From Flavihumibacter cheonanensis (GTDB lineage: Bacteria; Bacteroidota; Bacteroidia; Chitinophagales; Chitinophagaceae), in contig NZ_JAKRWF010000001.1 in the NCBI RefSeq assembly GCF_022352215.1, forward strand, positions 1,054,001 through 1,118,000: a DNA stretch of 64,000 nt. The letters are read 5' to 3'. Position 1 is the first letter of the stretch. Each line of letters begins with the position of its first letter. The notes below the pieces were generated by a model. The model did not search any database, was not told the DNA's origin, and saw only the letters and a list, made by a program, of their open reading frames with translations. The translations under genes were made by a program, and so were the position numbers. Shown piece after piece: positions 8,466 to 16,642 of the stretch.

Positions 8466-9337
8466 CCTAATAAGATACCAATCCGGAACCCGGTGTTGAG
8501 TGCCAATGCCGGGGCTTTTCCAAGCTTGATATTGGTATAATGGTACGCAGCATATTCATCTGCGTAGGAGTTGTAGCTGCCGTTGTCATTGACATTGTCA
8601 AACCCATAACCAACACCAAAAAACATATCCAGCACAACCCGGTCAGCAACTACCCACTGTTTGCCAAATTCCATCATCAAGGTGCCATAAACAAGTGTGC
8701 GGCGATCTTTTTCAACACTGTTGTTTTTCTGGACAATAATGTTTTCACTGTATGTTCCGAGATAGGCAACCGGTTTGAAATAGGAACCCTGAAGAATATG
8801 CGCGTAGCGAATGTTACGGTTGAGGAAATCCGGAGTTTTGATGAATTTGTAACCAAATCCGACTGCAGCACCAACTGCACCGCGACGGTATTCCATACTT
8901 AGACCGGTAACAGGATCATAGTAATAATCATCGAAGGAAATATTTTTACCAAGACCAATTAAAGACAAACTCATTTCAATGGAGCGTCCAGGTGCCTGGC
9001 TTTTTTCATAGGTCAGTAAAGTGTGACCAAAAAGCGGGGAGAGAAAATTCAGTTTGAGGGCGGATTTTTTCTGATCAGCGTAGAGGGATGGATCTTTCAA
9101 TTGCTGGTGATAGGTTTCTACTCTGCCATTGGCGAATACAATCTTTATCAGCTGGATTTTTTCGATGGCATAAACCGGTCCGGTTGGGTCTTCCTGCAAC
9201 AGGTATTTGACTTCGTCTACACCTACTTCCGTTACTTTAGCGGCAATAATCTGACCATCTTTTTTGAAAATGCGATCCTGGGCTTGCAGGGCAAGGCTTC
9301 CAAGTAAAAAAGCGAAAAGGATAAGGCAGGTTCTCAT
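8426..9337 (-). CDS. Secreted hypothetical protein, possible outer-membrane beta-barrel
   Basis: The 303-residue protein starts with a signal peptide (MRTCLILFAFLLGSLALQAQ). A short domain follows (about 20-80) in the pattern DRIFKKDGQIIAAKVTEVG...VKY, seen in many Bacteroidota secreted proteins before barrel or TPR regions. Residues 90-300 contain alternating aromatic/hydrophobic strands (GAAVGFGYKF, LDMFFGVGYGF, LALNTGFRIGI), suggesting an outer-membrane barrel. The reading frame can be opened at a TTG at 9358, but the ATG at 9337 starts directly at the signal peptide. The tail after the last strand is a serine-rich SSLSSSSSR overlapping the convergent AAA+ gene. Function not recognised. 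Confidence 0.65.
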   Translation of the reverse strand: MRTCLILFAFLLGSLALQAQDRIFKKDGQIIAAKVTEVGVDEVKYLLQEDPTGPVYAIEKIQLIKIVFANGRVETYHQQLKDPSLYADQKKSALKLNFLSPLFGHTLLTYEKSQAPGRSIEMSLSLIGLGKNISFDDYYYDPVTGLSMEYRRGAVGAAVGFGYKFIKTPDFLNRNIRYAHILQGSYFKPVAYLGTYSENIIVQKNNSVEKDRRTLVYGTLMMEFGKQWVVADRVVLDMFFGVGYGFDNVNDNGSYNSYADEYAAYHYTNIKLGKAPALALNTGFRIGILLGQEKSSLSSSSSR

Positions 9338-9385
9338 CGTTTTTCTTTGCTTGACCAAAGAACCTGTTTGACTGCTGCATCTGCT

Positions 9386-10411
9386 TTAAATAATATTTAC
9401 TTCTCTCTCCAGGATAACACCGAATTTGAACTCCACACTTTCCAGGATTTCCTGGCTGAGGTTAAAGATCTCATCTCCTTTGGCAGCGCCATGGTTTACC
9501 AGCACCAGTGCCTGCTTATCATGACAACCGGCATCGCCTTTGCGATAGCCTTTCCAGCCGCATTGTTCAATCAGCCAGCCGGCCGCCAGTTTTACAAAAC
9601 CCTCTTTAGCGGGATAGGAAACGATTTGAGGGTAATGGCCTCTCAACACTTCAAATTTTTCCTGGCTGATCACAGGATTTTTAAAGAAGGAACCTGCATT
9701 ACCAATCTGTGCCGGATCAGGTAATTTGGAACGCCGGATATTCATAACGGCCTGGGCTACGCGCTGAATGGTAATTTCGTGAACGCCCATTTTTTCCAGT
9801 TCCTGTTTGATGGCACCATATTCCAGGTGAAAGATGGGGTGTTTGCGTAAGCGAAAGGTAACAGAAAGTATGATAAACTGATCGCGGTAGCGGTTTTTAA
9901 ATACACTGTCGCGATACCCAAATTCACAATCCAATGCGGTGAAGGTATGTACTGCTTTATCCTGTTTGTGATAGGCTTCGAGGTCCCAAAACACATCTCT
10001 TAACTCTACGCCATAAGCACCAATATTCTGCATGGGAGAAGCCCCCACTTTACCTGGAATGAGGGAGAGGTTTTCCAGTCCCGCCCAGCCTTTGTTAATG
10101 CAATACTGCGTAAACTCGTGCCAGTTCTCCCCTGCTCCTGCTTTGATATAGACATATTCTGCATCTTCGTGTACTTCCTCAATGCCGCGGATCTCATTGC
10201 GCAGTACCCAGCCCGGCCAGTTGTGGGTGAAGAGGATATTACTGCCACCTCCCAATACCAATACGGCCTGTTGCGAGAGCGGAGTTTGTTGAACCTCATA
10301 GAGGATTTCTTCCAGGCTTTCGGTATCTTCAAAGGCCGCGAGCCACCGGGCGCTGGCATCGATTCCGAAGGTATTGTATGGTTTCAGCGAACTATTTTCC
10401 AGGACTTTCAT
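9386..10411 (-). CDS. murB: UDP-N-acetylmuramate dehydrogenase MurB
   Basis: MurB reduces UDP-GlcNAc-enolpyruvate to UDP-MurNAc with NADPH and FAD in the cytoplasmic stage of peptidoglycan synthesis. The 341-residue protein opens with SLKPYNTFGI, the family N-terminus. It contains an FAD-binding PP-loop region (LVLGGGSNILF and IPGKVGASPMQNIGAYG), the catalytic-serine motif GNAGSFFKNP and a C-terminal MurB_C domain ending GVILEREVNII. Length and domain order match the E. coli-type (type I) enzyme with YRDSVFK present. A TTG start six codons upstream (10429) is possible, but the ATG at 10411 gives the normal N-terminus. It is divergent from the gene at 10434 with only 22 nt between starts. Confidence 0.95.
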   Translation of the reverse strand: MKVLENSSLKPYNTFGIDASARWLAAFEDTESLEEILYEVQQTPLSQQAVLVLGGGSNILFTHNWPGWVLRNEIRGIEEVHEDAEYVYIKAGAGENWHEFTQYCINKGWAGLENLSLIPGKVGASPMQNIGAYGVELRDVFWDLEAYHKQDKAVHTFTALDCEFGYRDSVFKNRYRDQFIILSVTFRLRKHPIFHLEYGAIKQELEKMGVHEITIQRVAQAVMNIRRSKLPDPAQIGNAGSFFKNPVISQEKFEVLRGHYPQIVSYPAKEGFVKLAAGWLIEQCGWKGYRKGDAGCHDKQALVLVNHGAAKGDEIFNLSQEILESVEFKFGVILEREVNII

Positions 10412-10433
10412 ATAACAATAATACACCAAAGGT

Positions 10434-11117
10434 ATGAGCAGAAAAGCCTGTTTGTTAGGAGCAACCGGATTAATTGGTCAACATCTTTTGCAACTCCTCC
10501 TGGAGGATATTTATTATTCGGAAGTGCATGTGCTGGTGCGCCGATCGCTGAACCAGCAGCATCCCAAACTGGTGGAGCATGTGATCGATTTCAGTGTGGT
10601 GTCGGAGTACCGGCCTGCCATCCAGGGAGCCGAGACCCTCTTTTGTGCGGTGGGAACTACCCTGAAAAAAGTGAAAGGAGATCGGGAGGCATATCGTAAA
10701 GTAGATTATGATATCCCTGTGACGGCGGCTACTGTGGCTGCGGAATCGGGCGTGTATGGATTCATCCTGGTTTCTTCTATAGGGGCCGATGCCAATAACA
10801 ACAATAATTTTTACCTCAAGTTAAAGGGAGTGGTAGAGGAAGCTGTTTCCAGGCTGATGATTCCCCAGGTACATATCTTCCGGCCCTCTTTGCTATTGGG
10901 CCAACGAAAGGAGAACAGACTTGGGGAAAAAATAGCGCAGGTGTTGGCGCCGGTATATTCTCTTTTTATGGTAGGAAGCTGGAAGAAATACAAGCCCATC
11001 AATGCATCGGTAGTGGCGTTGGCTATGTTAGAGTCGGCCAAGTCTGGTGGTAAGGGAATATTCATTCACGAATATGAAAGCATCCTGAACTTTACAAAGG
11101 ATCTACATCCGGAATAA
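10434..11117 (+). CDS. NAD(P)H-binding oxidoreductase (atypical SDR, HTATIP2-like)
   Basis: A 227-residue Rossmann protein with the atypical SDR nucleotide motif GATGLIG (residues 9-15) and LVRRS after the second strand, suggesting NADP(H). VSSIGAD replaces the usual catalytic serine strand and there is no canonical YxxxK; this is typical of NAD(P)-binding regulatory or reductase homologues related to HTATIP2/TIP30 and YwnB. The region LRPS-like IFRPSLLLGQR and the final LAMLESA helix support the family. The 3' end overlaps the convergent priA by 26 nt. Substrate unknown. Confidence 0.75.
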   Translation: MSRKACLLGATGLIGQHLLQLLLEDIYYSEVHVLVRRSLNQQHPKLVEHVIDFSVVSEYRPAIQGAETLFCAVGTTLKKVKGDREAYRKVDYDIPVTAATVAAESGVYGFILVSSIGADANNNNNFYLKLKGVVEEAVSRLMIPQVHIFRPSLLLGQRKENRLGEKIAQVLAPVYSLFMVGSWKKYKPINASVVALAMLESAKSGGKGIFIHEYESILNFTKDLHPE

Positions 11118-13584
11118 CGGTAACCGATTTAAACGGAGGCTGCTGGTGCAGGTGTGCAGTTAAGAGTTCAATCTGTTCCTTGCAGTGTTGCAGCAATCCC
11201 GCTTCCTTGGGTAATTTGATCACCAGTTCCATGCGATATTGATTGCGTACACGGTTTACAACCGGGGCAGCAGGGCCAACGAGGTACTGTCCAAAATGAG
11301 GGTTGAGCCAGTTGGCCATTTGGTGGGCAGCCTGTCTGACTGTATTTTGATCTTTGTGCCGGAAGCTGAGCTGGATCATGCGACTGAAAGGCGGGTATCC
11401 AAACTGATGGCGGTTGTTCAGTTCAAATTCTGCAAAGGCTTTGTAATCGTGTTGCTGAACCAGCAATAAAACAGGATGCTGCAGGTTACGTACCTGGATC
11501 AGCACCAAACCCTGCGCGCCCTTTCTGCCAGCTCTCCCACTCACCTGTTCCATTAACTGGAAACCTCTTTCATTCACGCGGAAATCAGCAAAACCCAGGA
11601 TGGCGTCTGCATCCAGGATACCAACAAGGGCTACTTTGTCGAAGTCGAGACCTTTTACCACCATTTGGGTACCTACCAGGATATCAAGCCGGTGTTGCTC
11701 AAAAAGCTGGATGAGCGCATCATGTGCATGTTTGCCCTTGACGGCGTCCACATCCATACGGGCAATTCTCGCTTTGGGAAAGATTTCCTGCAGGGTTTCT
11801 TCAATGCGTTCGGTACCAAAATTCTGTTGGGTGAACTGGTGGTTGCCACAGGCTTCGCAAACTGAAACCATTGGATAGGAAGTACCGCAATAGTGGCAGA
11901 CCAGTTTGTTCTGAATTTTATGAAAGGTTAGGGATACATCGCAGTTTTTACAATGGGGAATCCAGCCACAGGTTTGGCAAACCTGGTAGGGAGAATACCC
12001 TCTTCTGTTTTGGAAGAGAATGACCTGTTTGTTTTGCTGGATGGCCAGTTCGATGGCTTCCTGCAATTGGGGTGTGATAATCGGTTTGGAGCGATCAGGC
12101 GTATAGACCAGTTTGGTATCCACCAGTTGGATTTCTGGTAGCTGGATATCACCGTAGCGCTGGGAAAGTTCTACGAGTCCGTATTTCCCATGCATGGCAT
12201 TGTAATACGATTCAAGAGAAGGTGTGGCAGAACCCAATACCACCCGGGCATTAAAAAGGGAGGCAAGATAAATAGCCGCGTCTCTTGCATTGTAGCGAGG
12301 GGCAGGATCCTGTTGTTTGTAAGAAGGATCATGTTCTTCATCACAGATAACGAGTCCCAGTTCCCGGAAAGGCAGGAAGATGGCGGAGCGTGCCCCCAGG
12401 ATAATCCTGGCTTCTCCTGATTTCACTTTGTTCCAGAGTTCAAGTCGTTCACTGGAATTGAACTTACTGTGATAGATCACAATATAACCGCCGAAATAAC
12501 TTTGGAGTCTGCGTATGACCTGGGCCGTTAGTGCGATCTCCGGCAGCATGTACAGTACCTGTTTGCCCTGAAGCAGCATCTCTTCCATCAGTTTGGTGTA
12601 GAGCAGGGTTTTACCGCTGGAAGTTATGCCTCTTAACAGGCAGACCTGTTTATGATTGAACTGTTCGCGTATGGAATGCAGGGCGGTTTCCTGTTGTTCG
12701 CTAAGGGTAAAAGGAATCTGGATGTTCTTAGGAAGAGTTGCGAGTCTGTCTACGGACCGGCTTTCTGTCCAGAGCACGTTTTTTTCAATGAGTCCCTTTA
12801 GCTGTGCACTGCTGGCTCCGGATTTTTTCAGGAGTTCCGATTGCTTCACCTCTCCTTCAGTTTTGAGCAGGTGGAGATAAGCGAGCAGGAGTTCCAGTTG
12901 TTTGGGAGCGCGGCTCCAGGAATTCATCAGTTCAGCCAGTTGTTCTTCCTGCTGGAATTGAGGCTGCAGGTGAACATAAGTTTCTTTCTTTTCCTTGTAG
13001 GTATGTTTGAGTTCTTCCCAAACAAAACAGACCTGTTTTTCGAGCAGGCGTTTGATGACGGGATACACATGAGTGGCATCCAGAATTTGCTGAACTTCCA
13101 GCAGTTTTAATTCCTTGCGCAGCAGCAGGGCTTCGGCTACGAGGAATTCTTCATCGTCTAGATCCAGGTGGGAGAAATCTTCTCCTATGGTTTCATTAAA
13201 GAGCAGGATGGTTTCACTGCTGAGTTTAAAATGCGTAGGAAGGGCAGCCTGCATCACTTCTCCTTCTGAACACATATAGTAATCGGCAATCCATTCCCAG
13301 AAAGCCAGTTCCTGGAGAAAAACAATAGGGGCATCATCCAGTACATTCAGGATGGGTTTGGGGTCAAAGGAGGCAGGCGCTTCCTGGTGAACCCTTTTTA
13401 CAATGCCGGCGTATTTTTTATTCTTTCCAAATACCACTTCAACCCGCACACCGGGTTGTACAGCGGCAACCAGTTCCGGGGGCACTTTCCAGGTAAAGTT
13501 TTTGGGAAGGGCAAGCGGAATCAGCACCTCTACGAAGTGCGTGGGTGTGGAGGAAGGATCTATGTCTGTGAAAAGAGAATCCAC
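11092..13584 (-). CDS. priA: Primosomal protein N' (replication restart helicase PriA)
   Basis: PriA recognises stalled forks and reloads the replicative helicase. The 830-residue protein has the N-terminal DNA-binding domain (FVEVLIPLALPKNFTW), Walker A GITSSGKT (319-326), Walker B DEEH (415-418), and a zinc-binding module with eight cysteines in CxxC pairs between the helicase lobes (beginning CQTCGW...CKNC, then CHYC and CEAC). The second lobe includes GTQMVVKGLDF and the QVSGRAGR motif. The start is a GTG that overlaps the plsC stop by one base (TAGTG), which suggests translational coupling; no ATG is close. The 3' end overlaps the gene on the other strand. Confidence 0.95.
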   Translation of the reverse strand: MDSLFTDIDPSSTPTHFVEVLIPLALPKNFTWKVPPELVAAVQPGVRVEVVFGKNKKYAGIVKRVHQEAPASFDPKPILNVLDDAPIVFLQELAFWEWIADYYMCSEGEVMQAALPTHFKLSSETILLFNETIGEDFSHLDLDDEEFLVAEALLLRKELKLLEVQQILDATHVYPVIKRLLEKQVCFVWEELKHTYKEKKETYVHLQPQFQQEEQLAELMNSWSRAPKQLELLLAYLHLLKTEGEVKQSELLKKSGASSAQLKGLIEKNVLWTESRSVDRLATLPKNIQIPFTLSEQQETALHSIREQFNHKQVCLLRGITSSGKTLLYTKLMEEMLLQGKQVLYMLPEIALTAQVIRRLQSYFGGYIVIYHSKFNSSERLELWNKVKSGEARIILGARSAIFLPFRELGLVICDEEHDPSYKQQDPAPRYNARDAAIYLASLFNARVVLGSATPSLESYYNAMHGKYGLVELSQRYGDIQLPEIQLVDTKLVYTPDRSKPIITPQLQEAIELAIQQNKQVILFQNRRGYSPYQVCQTCGWIPHCKNCDVSLTFHKIQNKLVCHYCGTSYPMVSVCEACGNHQFTQQNFGTERIEETLQEIFPKARIARMDVDAVKGKHAHDALIQLFEQHRLDILVGTQMVVKGLDFDKVALVGILDADAILGFADFRVNERGFQLMEQVSGRAGRKGAQGLVLIQVRNLQHPVLLLVQQHDYKAFAEFELNNRHQFGYPPFSRMIQLSFRHKDQNTVRQAAHQMANWLNPHFGQYLVGPAAPVVNRVRNQYRMELVIKLPKEAGLLQHCKEQIELLTAHLHQQPPFKSVTVIPDVDPL

Positions 13585-14333
13585 TAGCTAGCATTATTGG
13601 TATAGCGAAGCAAACCTGCTTCCATCTGGTTGTACACAGCCTGCTTCAACGCTTCCTGGTCTTGTTGTGAGTAGGCACTTACATCAACCATGGGCAAATA
13701 TACAGCGCGGCATTTACCCGGACTCAGGGAAAACACCGACTTATGATGCAGTCTTTTCACGGTATCGGGAAAGATAATGGGCTGGATAGGTGTATTGGTT
13801 TCCAGGGCAATCCGGAATGCGCCATCGTAAAAGGATTTGAGTGGCGCATCTGATTCATTAAACGTGCCTTCGGGAAAAATAAAAATGGAGATGCCTTGTC
13901 GAAGTACTGCTTTTAAGCGGTTCACAGATTTTTGTCTTTGTTCCGGATTTTTTCGGTTAACCATGACTACCGCATTTCGATACACGAAACCGAAAATTGG
14001 AATGCCTGCCATCTCCTGTTTGCCCAATACCCGGATGGGTTCCCGGAGGATTTTTACAATCATCGGGATATCCATATAGGAAATATGATTGGCCACAAAA
14101 ATGCAGGGGCGTATTTCTGATTGTTGTTGTTCATGAATGATTTTGGTATGAATACCGATGAGGAAAAGCCAGGCATCGGCCCACCAGCTGCAGACTTTAT
14201 AAATCATATTCCCGCCCTTGATCTCTCCCAAAAGGGAAGCAATAAAAAACAGGGGCAGCAACAAGAGCAGGAGGATAACAAAAAGCAAAAAACCGTAGAC
14301 ACTATAAATGGTTTGCAGGATCTTTTTAAGCAT
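13584..14333 (-). CDS. plsC: 1-acyl-sn-glycerol-3-phosphate acyltransferase (PlsC family)
   Basis: The 249-residue protein starts with a long hydrophobic N-terminal helix and has the acyltransferase block I NHISYMD (NHx4D), block II VYRNAVVMVNR, and block III FPEGTF. These identify an LPLAT-fold enzyme that adds the second acyl chain to lysophosphatidate at the inner membrane. An ornithine-lipid O-acyltransferase of the same fold cannot be excluded. The stop codon overlaps the GTG start of priA, and the DUF4258 gene lies 12 nt upstream on the same strand, so the three probably form an operon. Confidence 0.85.
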   Translation of the reverse strand: MLKKILQTIYSVYGFLLFVILLLLLLPLFFIASLLGEIKGGNMIYKVCSWWADAWLFLIGIHTKIIHEQQQSEIRPCIFVANHISYMDIPMIVKILREPIRVLGKQEMAGIPIFGFVYRNAVVMVNRKNPEQRQKSVNRLKAVLRQGISIFIFPEGTFNESDAPLKSFYDGAFRIALETNTPIQPIIFPDTVKRLHHKSVFSLSPGKCRAVYLPMVDVSAYSQQDQEALKQAVYNQMEAGLLRYTNNAS

Positions 14334-14345
14334 GGGGTTCAGGCA

Positions 14346-14729
14346 TTAATAACAGGAACAGCGGTGATCTTTATCCAGGTCGATGCAGGTAACCAGCTTG
14401 AGCGCAGACTGACAATCGGCCACTACTACGCGGATATGTTGGTTATCCTGGCTGGAATAGCCTTCAATGGCATAGGTGGGACAGGGTTTATCAGCCGGGT
14501 CGGATTTCTGCTGGTTGATCCTGCCCTGGAGGATGATTTCCTTCACTTCAGCCTCTGTGATCTGGCGGCAATCCATCCGGCAACGGCCATGTTTGGTATA
14601 AACGAGTTTGGTGATTTTATTCGCAAATCGGTTATTTTCAGTGGGTTGTGAATTGTTAGTCCGGGTTAAAAACCAGCCGGCCAAGAGCAGCAGCGCAAGA
14701 AGGAAATAAAGGATCGGGGCTTTCCGCAT
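14346..14729 (-). CDS. Membrane-anchored DUF4258 domain protein
   Basis: A 127-residue protein with one N-terminal transmembrane or signal-anchor helix (residues 4-21), a polar linker, then a DUF4258-like fold: TKHGRCRMDCRQITEAEV, a pattern in which an early His and Arg precede a helix with Thr-x-x-Glu. It is rich in cysteine (seven, including GRCRMDC and a C-terminal HRCSC), unusual for the domain and consistent with metal binding or disulfides in the periplasm (inference). DUF4258 resembles toxin-like RelE/BrnT-type folds, but no antitoxin gene is adjacent and the anchor argues against a toxin. It lies at the head of the plsC-priA operon, divergent from mtaB. Confidence 0.65.
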   Translation of the reverse strand: MRKAPILYFLLALLLLAGWFLTRTNNSQPTENNRFANKITKLVYTKHGRCRMDCRQITEAEVKEIILQGRINQQKSDPADKPCPTYAIEGYSSQDNQHIRVVVADCQSALKLVTCIDLDKDHRCSCY

Positions 14730-14744
14730 GGGGCCAAATCTACG

Positions 14745-14752
14745 TATCTTTG
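14745..14752 (+). promoter_or_regulatory. TATCTTTG promoter element directly before mtaB
   Basis: An exact TAnnTTTG match ends 7 nt before the mtaB ATG. With the normal distance to the start site, the mRNA would have almost no leader. A -33 element is not obvious. Confidence 0.55.
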
Positions 14753-14759
14753 CGGCCCT

Positions 14760-16034
14760 ATGGCCGAAAAAAGATCAGTGGCATTTCATACACTCGGGTG
14801 TAAACTTAATTTTTCAGAGACCTCAGCGATCAGCCGGTTGATGGAGAAGGAAGGCTTTGTCAAAAAAAACTTTGATGAAGCAGCCGACGTGTATGTAATC
14901 AATACCTGTTCGGTAACGGATAATGCGGATAAGGAATGCCGGCAATTGGTGCGCCGGATCCAACGCCGGGCACCTGAAAGCATGGTAGTGATCACGGGCT
15001 GTTATGCGCAGTTAAAGCCCAAAGAGATTGCTCAGATTCCGGGGGTGGATTTGGTGTTGGGAGCTGCTGAGAAATTCAATATTGCGCAACACCTGGAGGC
15101 GCTGACCAAATCGGACCAGGCTAAAATCTGCAGTTGTGATATAGAGGAAGTAAGTGGATTCAATGCCTCCTGGTCGGTCAATGATCGCACGAGGACCTTT
15201 TTGAAAGTGCAGGATGGATGTGATTACAGTTGTTCCTTCTGCACCATACCTATGGCAAGAGGAAAGAGCCGGAGTGATTCGATTCAGAATGTATTGGAAA
15301 ATGCAAAGAAGATTGCATCGGAAGGAGTGAAAGAAATCGTGTTAACAGGTGTGAACCTGGGTGATTTTGGAAAGGGGCCGGATGGAAATAAAAAGCACGA
15401 AGAAAGTTTTTATGAACTGGTTCGTGTGCTGGATGAAGTAGAAAGAATTGAACGGTACAGAATCTCTTCCATAGAACCGAATCTGCTGACCAATGAGATC
15501 ATTGAATTTGTGGCAGGCAGTAAAAAGTTTATGCCGCATTTTCATATACCATTGCAAAGCGGAAGCAATACACTACTGGCGCTTATGCGTAGGCGTTATA
15601 AAAGAGAATTGTATGCAGACCGGGTGCAGCGGATCAAGACATTAATGCCGCATGCTTCTATTGGAGTGGATGTAATTGTCGGATTTCCTGGAGAAACAGA
15701 AAAGGAGTTCCAGGAAACATTTGATTTTTTGCATGAACTGGAAGTGAGTTACCTGCATGTGTTTACCTATTCTGAAAGGCCGAATACGCATGCATTGGAG
15801 ATAAAACCGGTGGTGCCTGTGCAGGTGCGCAATGAGCGGAATAAAACCCTGCGCAACCTGAGTTACATGAAGCAGCAGTATTTTCAACAACAACATAGTG
15901 GACAAAAAAGAAAAGTATTGTTTGAGGGGCATGCAAAAAACGGGATGATGGAAGGATATACAGATAATTATATCCGAGTAGCAACACCGTATCGGGAGGA
16001 ATGGGTGAATCAATTGGTGGAATGGTCGCTTTGA
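14760..16034 (+). CDS. mtaB: tRNA N6-threonylcarbamoyladenosine (t6A37) methylthiotransferase MtaB
   Basis: This radical-SAM enzyme adds a methylthio group to t6A37 of ANN-decoding tRNAs. The 424-residue protein has the N-terminal UPF0004 domain with three cluster-binding cysteines (TLGCKLN, NTCSVT, GCYAQ) and the radical-SAM motif Cys154-x3-Cys158-x2-Cys161 (DGCDYSCSFCTIP). TGVNLGDFG and a C-terminal TRAM-like segment (KVLFEG...GYTDNYIRV) follow. The LNFSETSAI opening and TGVNLG, rather than GQNV, fit MtaB better than MiaB or RimO. The transcript is probably nearly leaderless. Confidence 0.92.
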   Translation: MAEKRSVAFHTLGCKLNFSETSAISRLMEKEGFVKKNFDEAADVYVINTCSVTDNADKECRQLVRRIQRRAPESMVVITGCYAQLKPKEIAQIPGVDLVLGAAEKFNIAQHLEALTKSDQAKICSCDIEEVSGFNASWSVNDRTRTFLKVQDGCDYSCSFCTIPMARGKSRSDSIQNVLENAKKIASEGVKEIVLTGVNLGDFGKGPDGNKKHEESFYELVRVLDEVERIERYRISSIEPNLLTNEIIEFVAGSKKFMPHFHIPLQSGSNTLLALMRRRYKRELYADRVQRIKTLMPHASIGVDVIVGFPGETEKEFQETFDFLHELEVSYLHVFTYSERPNTHALEIKPVVPVQVRNERNKTLRNLSYMKQQYFQQQHSGQKRKVLFEGHAKNGMMEGYTDNYIRVATPYREEWVNQLVEWSL

Positions 16035-16058
16035 TTTTATAAAAACTGCGAAAAAAAT

Positions 16059-16088
16059 TTTGCGGAAATCATTCAGCCCTTATCTTTG
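16059..16088 (+). promoter_or_regulatory. Promoter of the tRNA-Val pair
   Basis: TTTG (16059-16062), an 18-nt spacer, then TATCTTTG (16081-16088): a near-ideal Bacteroidota sigma-ABfr promoter. It lies 35 nt before the first tRNA-Val; the leader contains a small hairpin, CCCGT/ACGGG. Confidence 0.75.
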
Positions 16089-16123
16089 CAATCCCGTTAA
16101 ACGACGGGTTGATCTTTTCAGAA

Positions 16124-16198
16124 GGAAGCATAGCTCAGCTGGTTCAGAGCATCTGCCTTACAAGCAGAGGGTCCGCGGTTCGAATCCGTGTGCTTCCA
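16124..16198 (+). tRNA. tRNA-Val (anticodon TAC), first copy
   Basis: A 75-nt cloverleaf with acceptor stem GGAAGCA/TGCTTCC, D arm GCTCAGCTGGTTCAGAGC, anticodon arm TCTGC-CTTACAA-GCAGA and T arm around GGTTCGAATCC. Anticodon TAC reads valine GUN codons. CCA is not encoded (ACA follows). Identical to the second copy except for the A3:T70 acceptor pair. Confidence 0.95.
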
Positions 16199-16208
16199 CA
16201 TCCCTTTC

Positions 16209-16283
16209 GGGAGCATAGCTCAGCTGGTTCAGAGCATCTGCCTTACAAGCAGAGGGTCCGCGGTTCGAATCCGTGTGCTCCCA
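16209..16283 (+). tRNA. tRNA-Val (anticodon TAC), second copy
   Basis: The same 75-nt tRNA, 10 nt after the first copy, with acceptor stem GGGAGCA/TGCTCCC. Positions 3 and 70 have changed together (A:T to G:C), so both copies keep a fully paired stem. A terminator follows, so the two are probably one transcript. Confidence 0.95.
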
Positions 16284-16289
16284 CAAAAG

Positions 16290-16318
16290 AAGCCTCGCAT
16301 TTTTGCGGGGCTTTTTTA
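16290..16318 (+). terminator. Intrinsic terminator after the tRNA-Val pair
   Basis: Arms AAGCCTCGCA and TGCGGGGCTT pair over 10 bp (one G-U) around a TTTT loop and are followed by a T tract. Confidence 0.9.
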
Positions 16319-16341
16319 TTTTTACAGTAAAGAATCGATCT

Positions 16342-16641
16342 ATGTTCAATTACAAAGAAGGTCAGGAGCATGAATTCAAGGTGGAGGTGGATGTACTAAC
16401 AGATACCGGAACGCCCTACCAGCTGATTGTATGGAACGATGAAGTAAACACCTTCGACTGGGTGATTGAAACCCTTATTTCGGTATGCGGACATACACCT
16501 GAGCAGGCCGAACAGTGTGCCCTTTTTATTCATACCAAAGGCAAATACGCAGTGAAAAATGGTGAATACGAAGAATTGAAAACCATGTGTGATGCCATTA
16601 CTGAAAGAGGCATTGGTGCTACTGTAGAAATCACAGCCTGA
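16342..16641 (+). CDS. clpS: ATP-dependent Clp protease adaptor ClpS
   Basis: ClpS recognises N-terminal destabilising residues and hands the substrates to ClpAP or ClpCP. The 99-residue protein has an unstructured N-terminal tail and the conserved core YQLIVWNDEVNTFDWVIETL; the Asn-Asp pair at its start lies in the N-degron pocket region of the family. It continues with a HxxGKA-like HTKGKYAV and ends VEITA. I used the ATG at 16342; an in-frame upstream ATG lies inside the second tRNA-Val. Only 1 nt separates it from aat, which makes an N-degron operon: Aat adds Leu or Phe, ClpS delivers. Confidence 0.93.
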   Translation: MFNYKEGQEHEFKVEVDVLTDTGTPYQLIVWNDEVNTFDWVIETLISVCGHTPEQAEQCALFIHTKGKYAVKNGEYEELKTMCDAITERGIGATVEITA

Positions 16642-16642
16642 T

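Noticed and set aside
16124-16283. tRNA-Val pair as an integration (att) site
   Set aside because: No integrase, no partial tRNA copy elsewhere in the window and housekeeping genes on both sides.
16109-16330. Protein frames across the tRNA-Val pair
   Set aside because: They repeat themselves because the tRNA genes are duplicated; the tRNAs explain the sequence.
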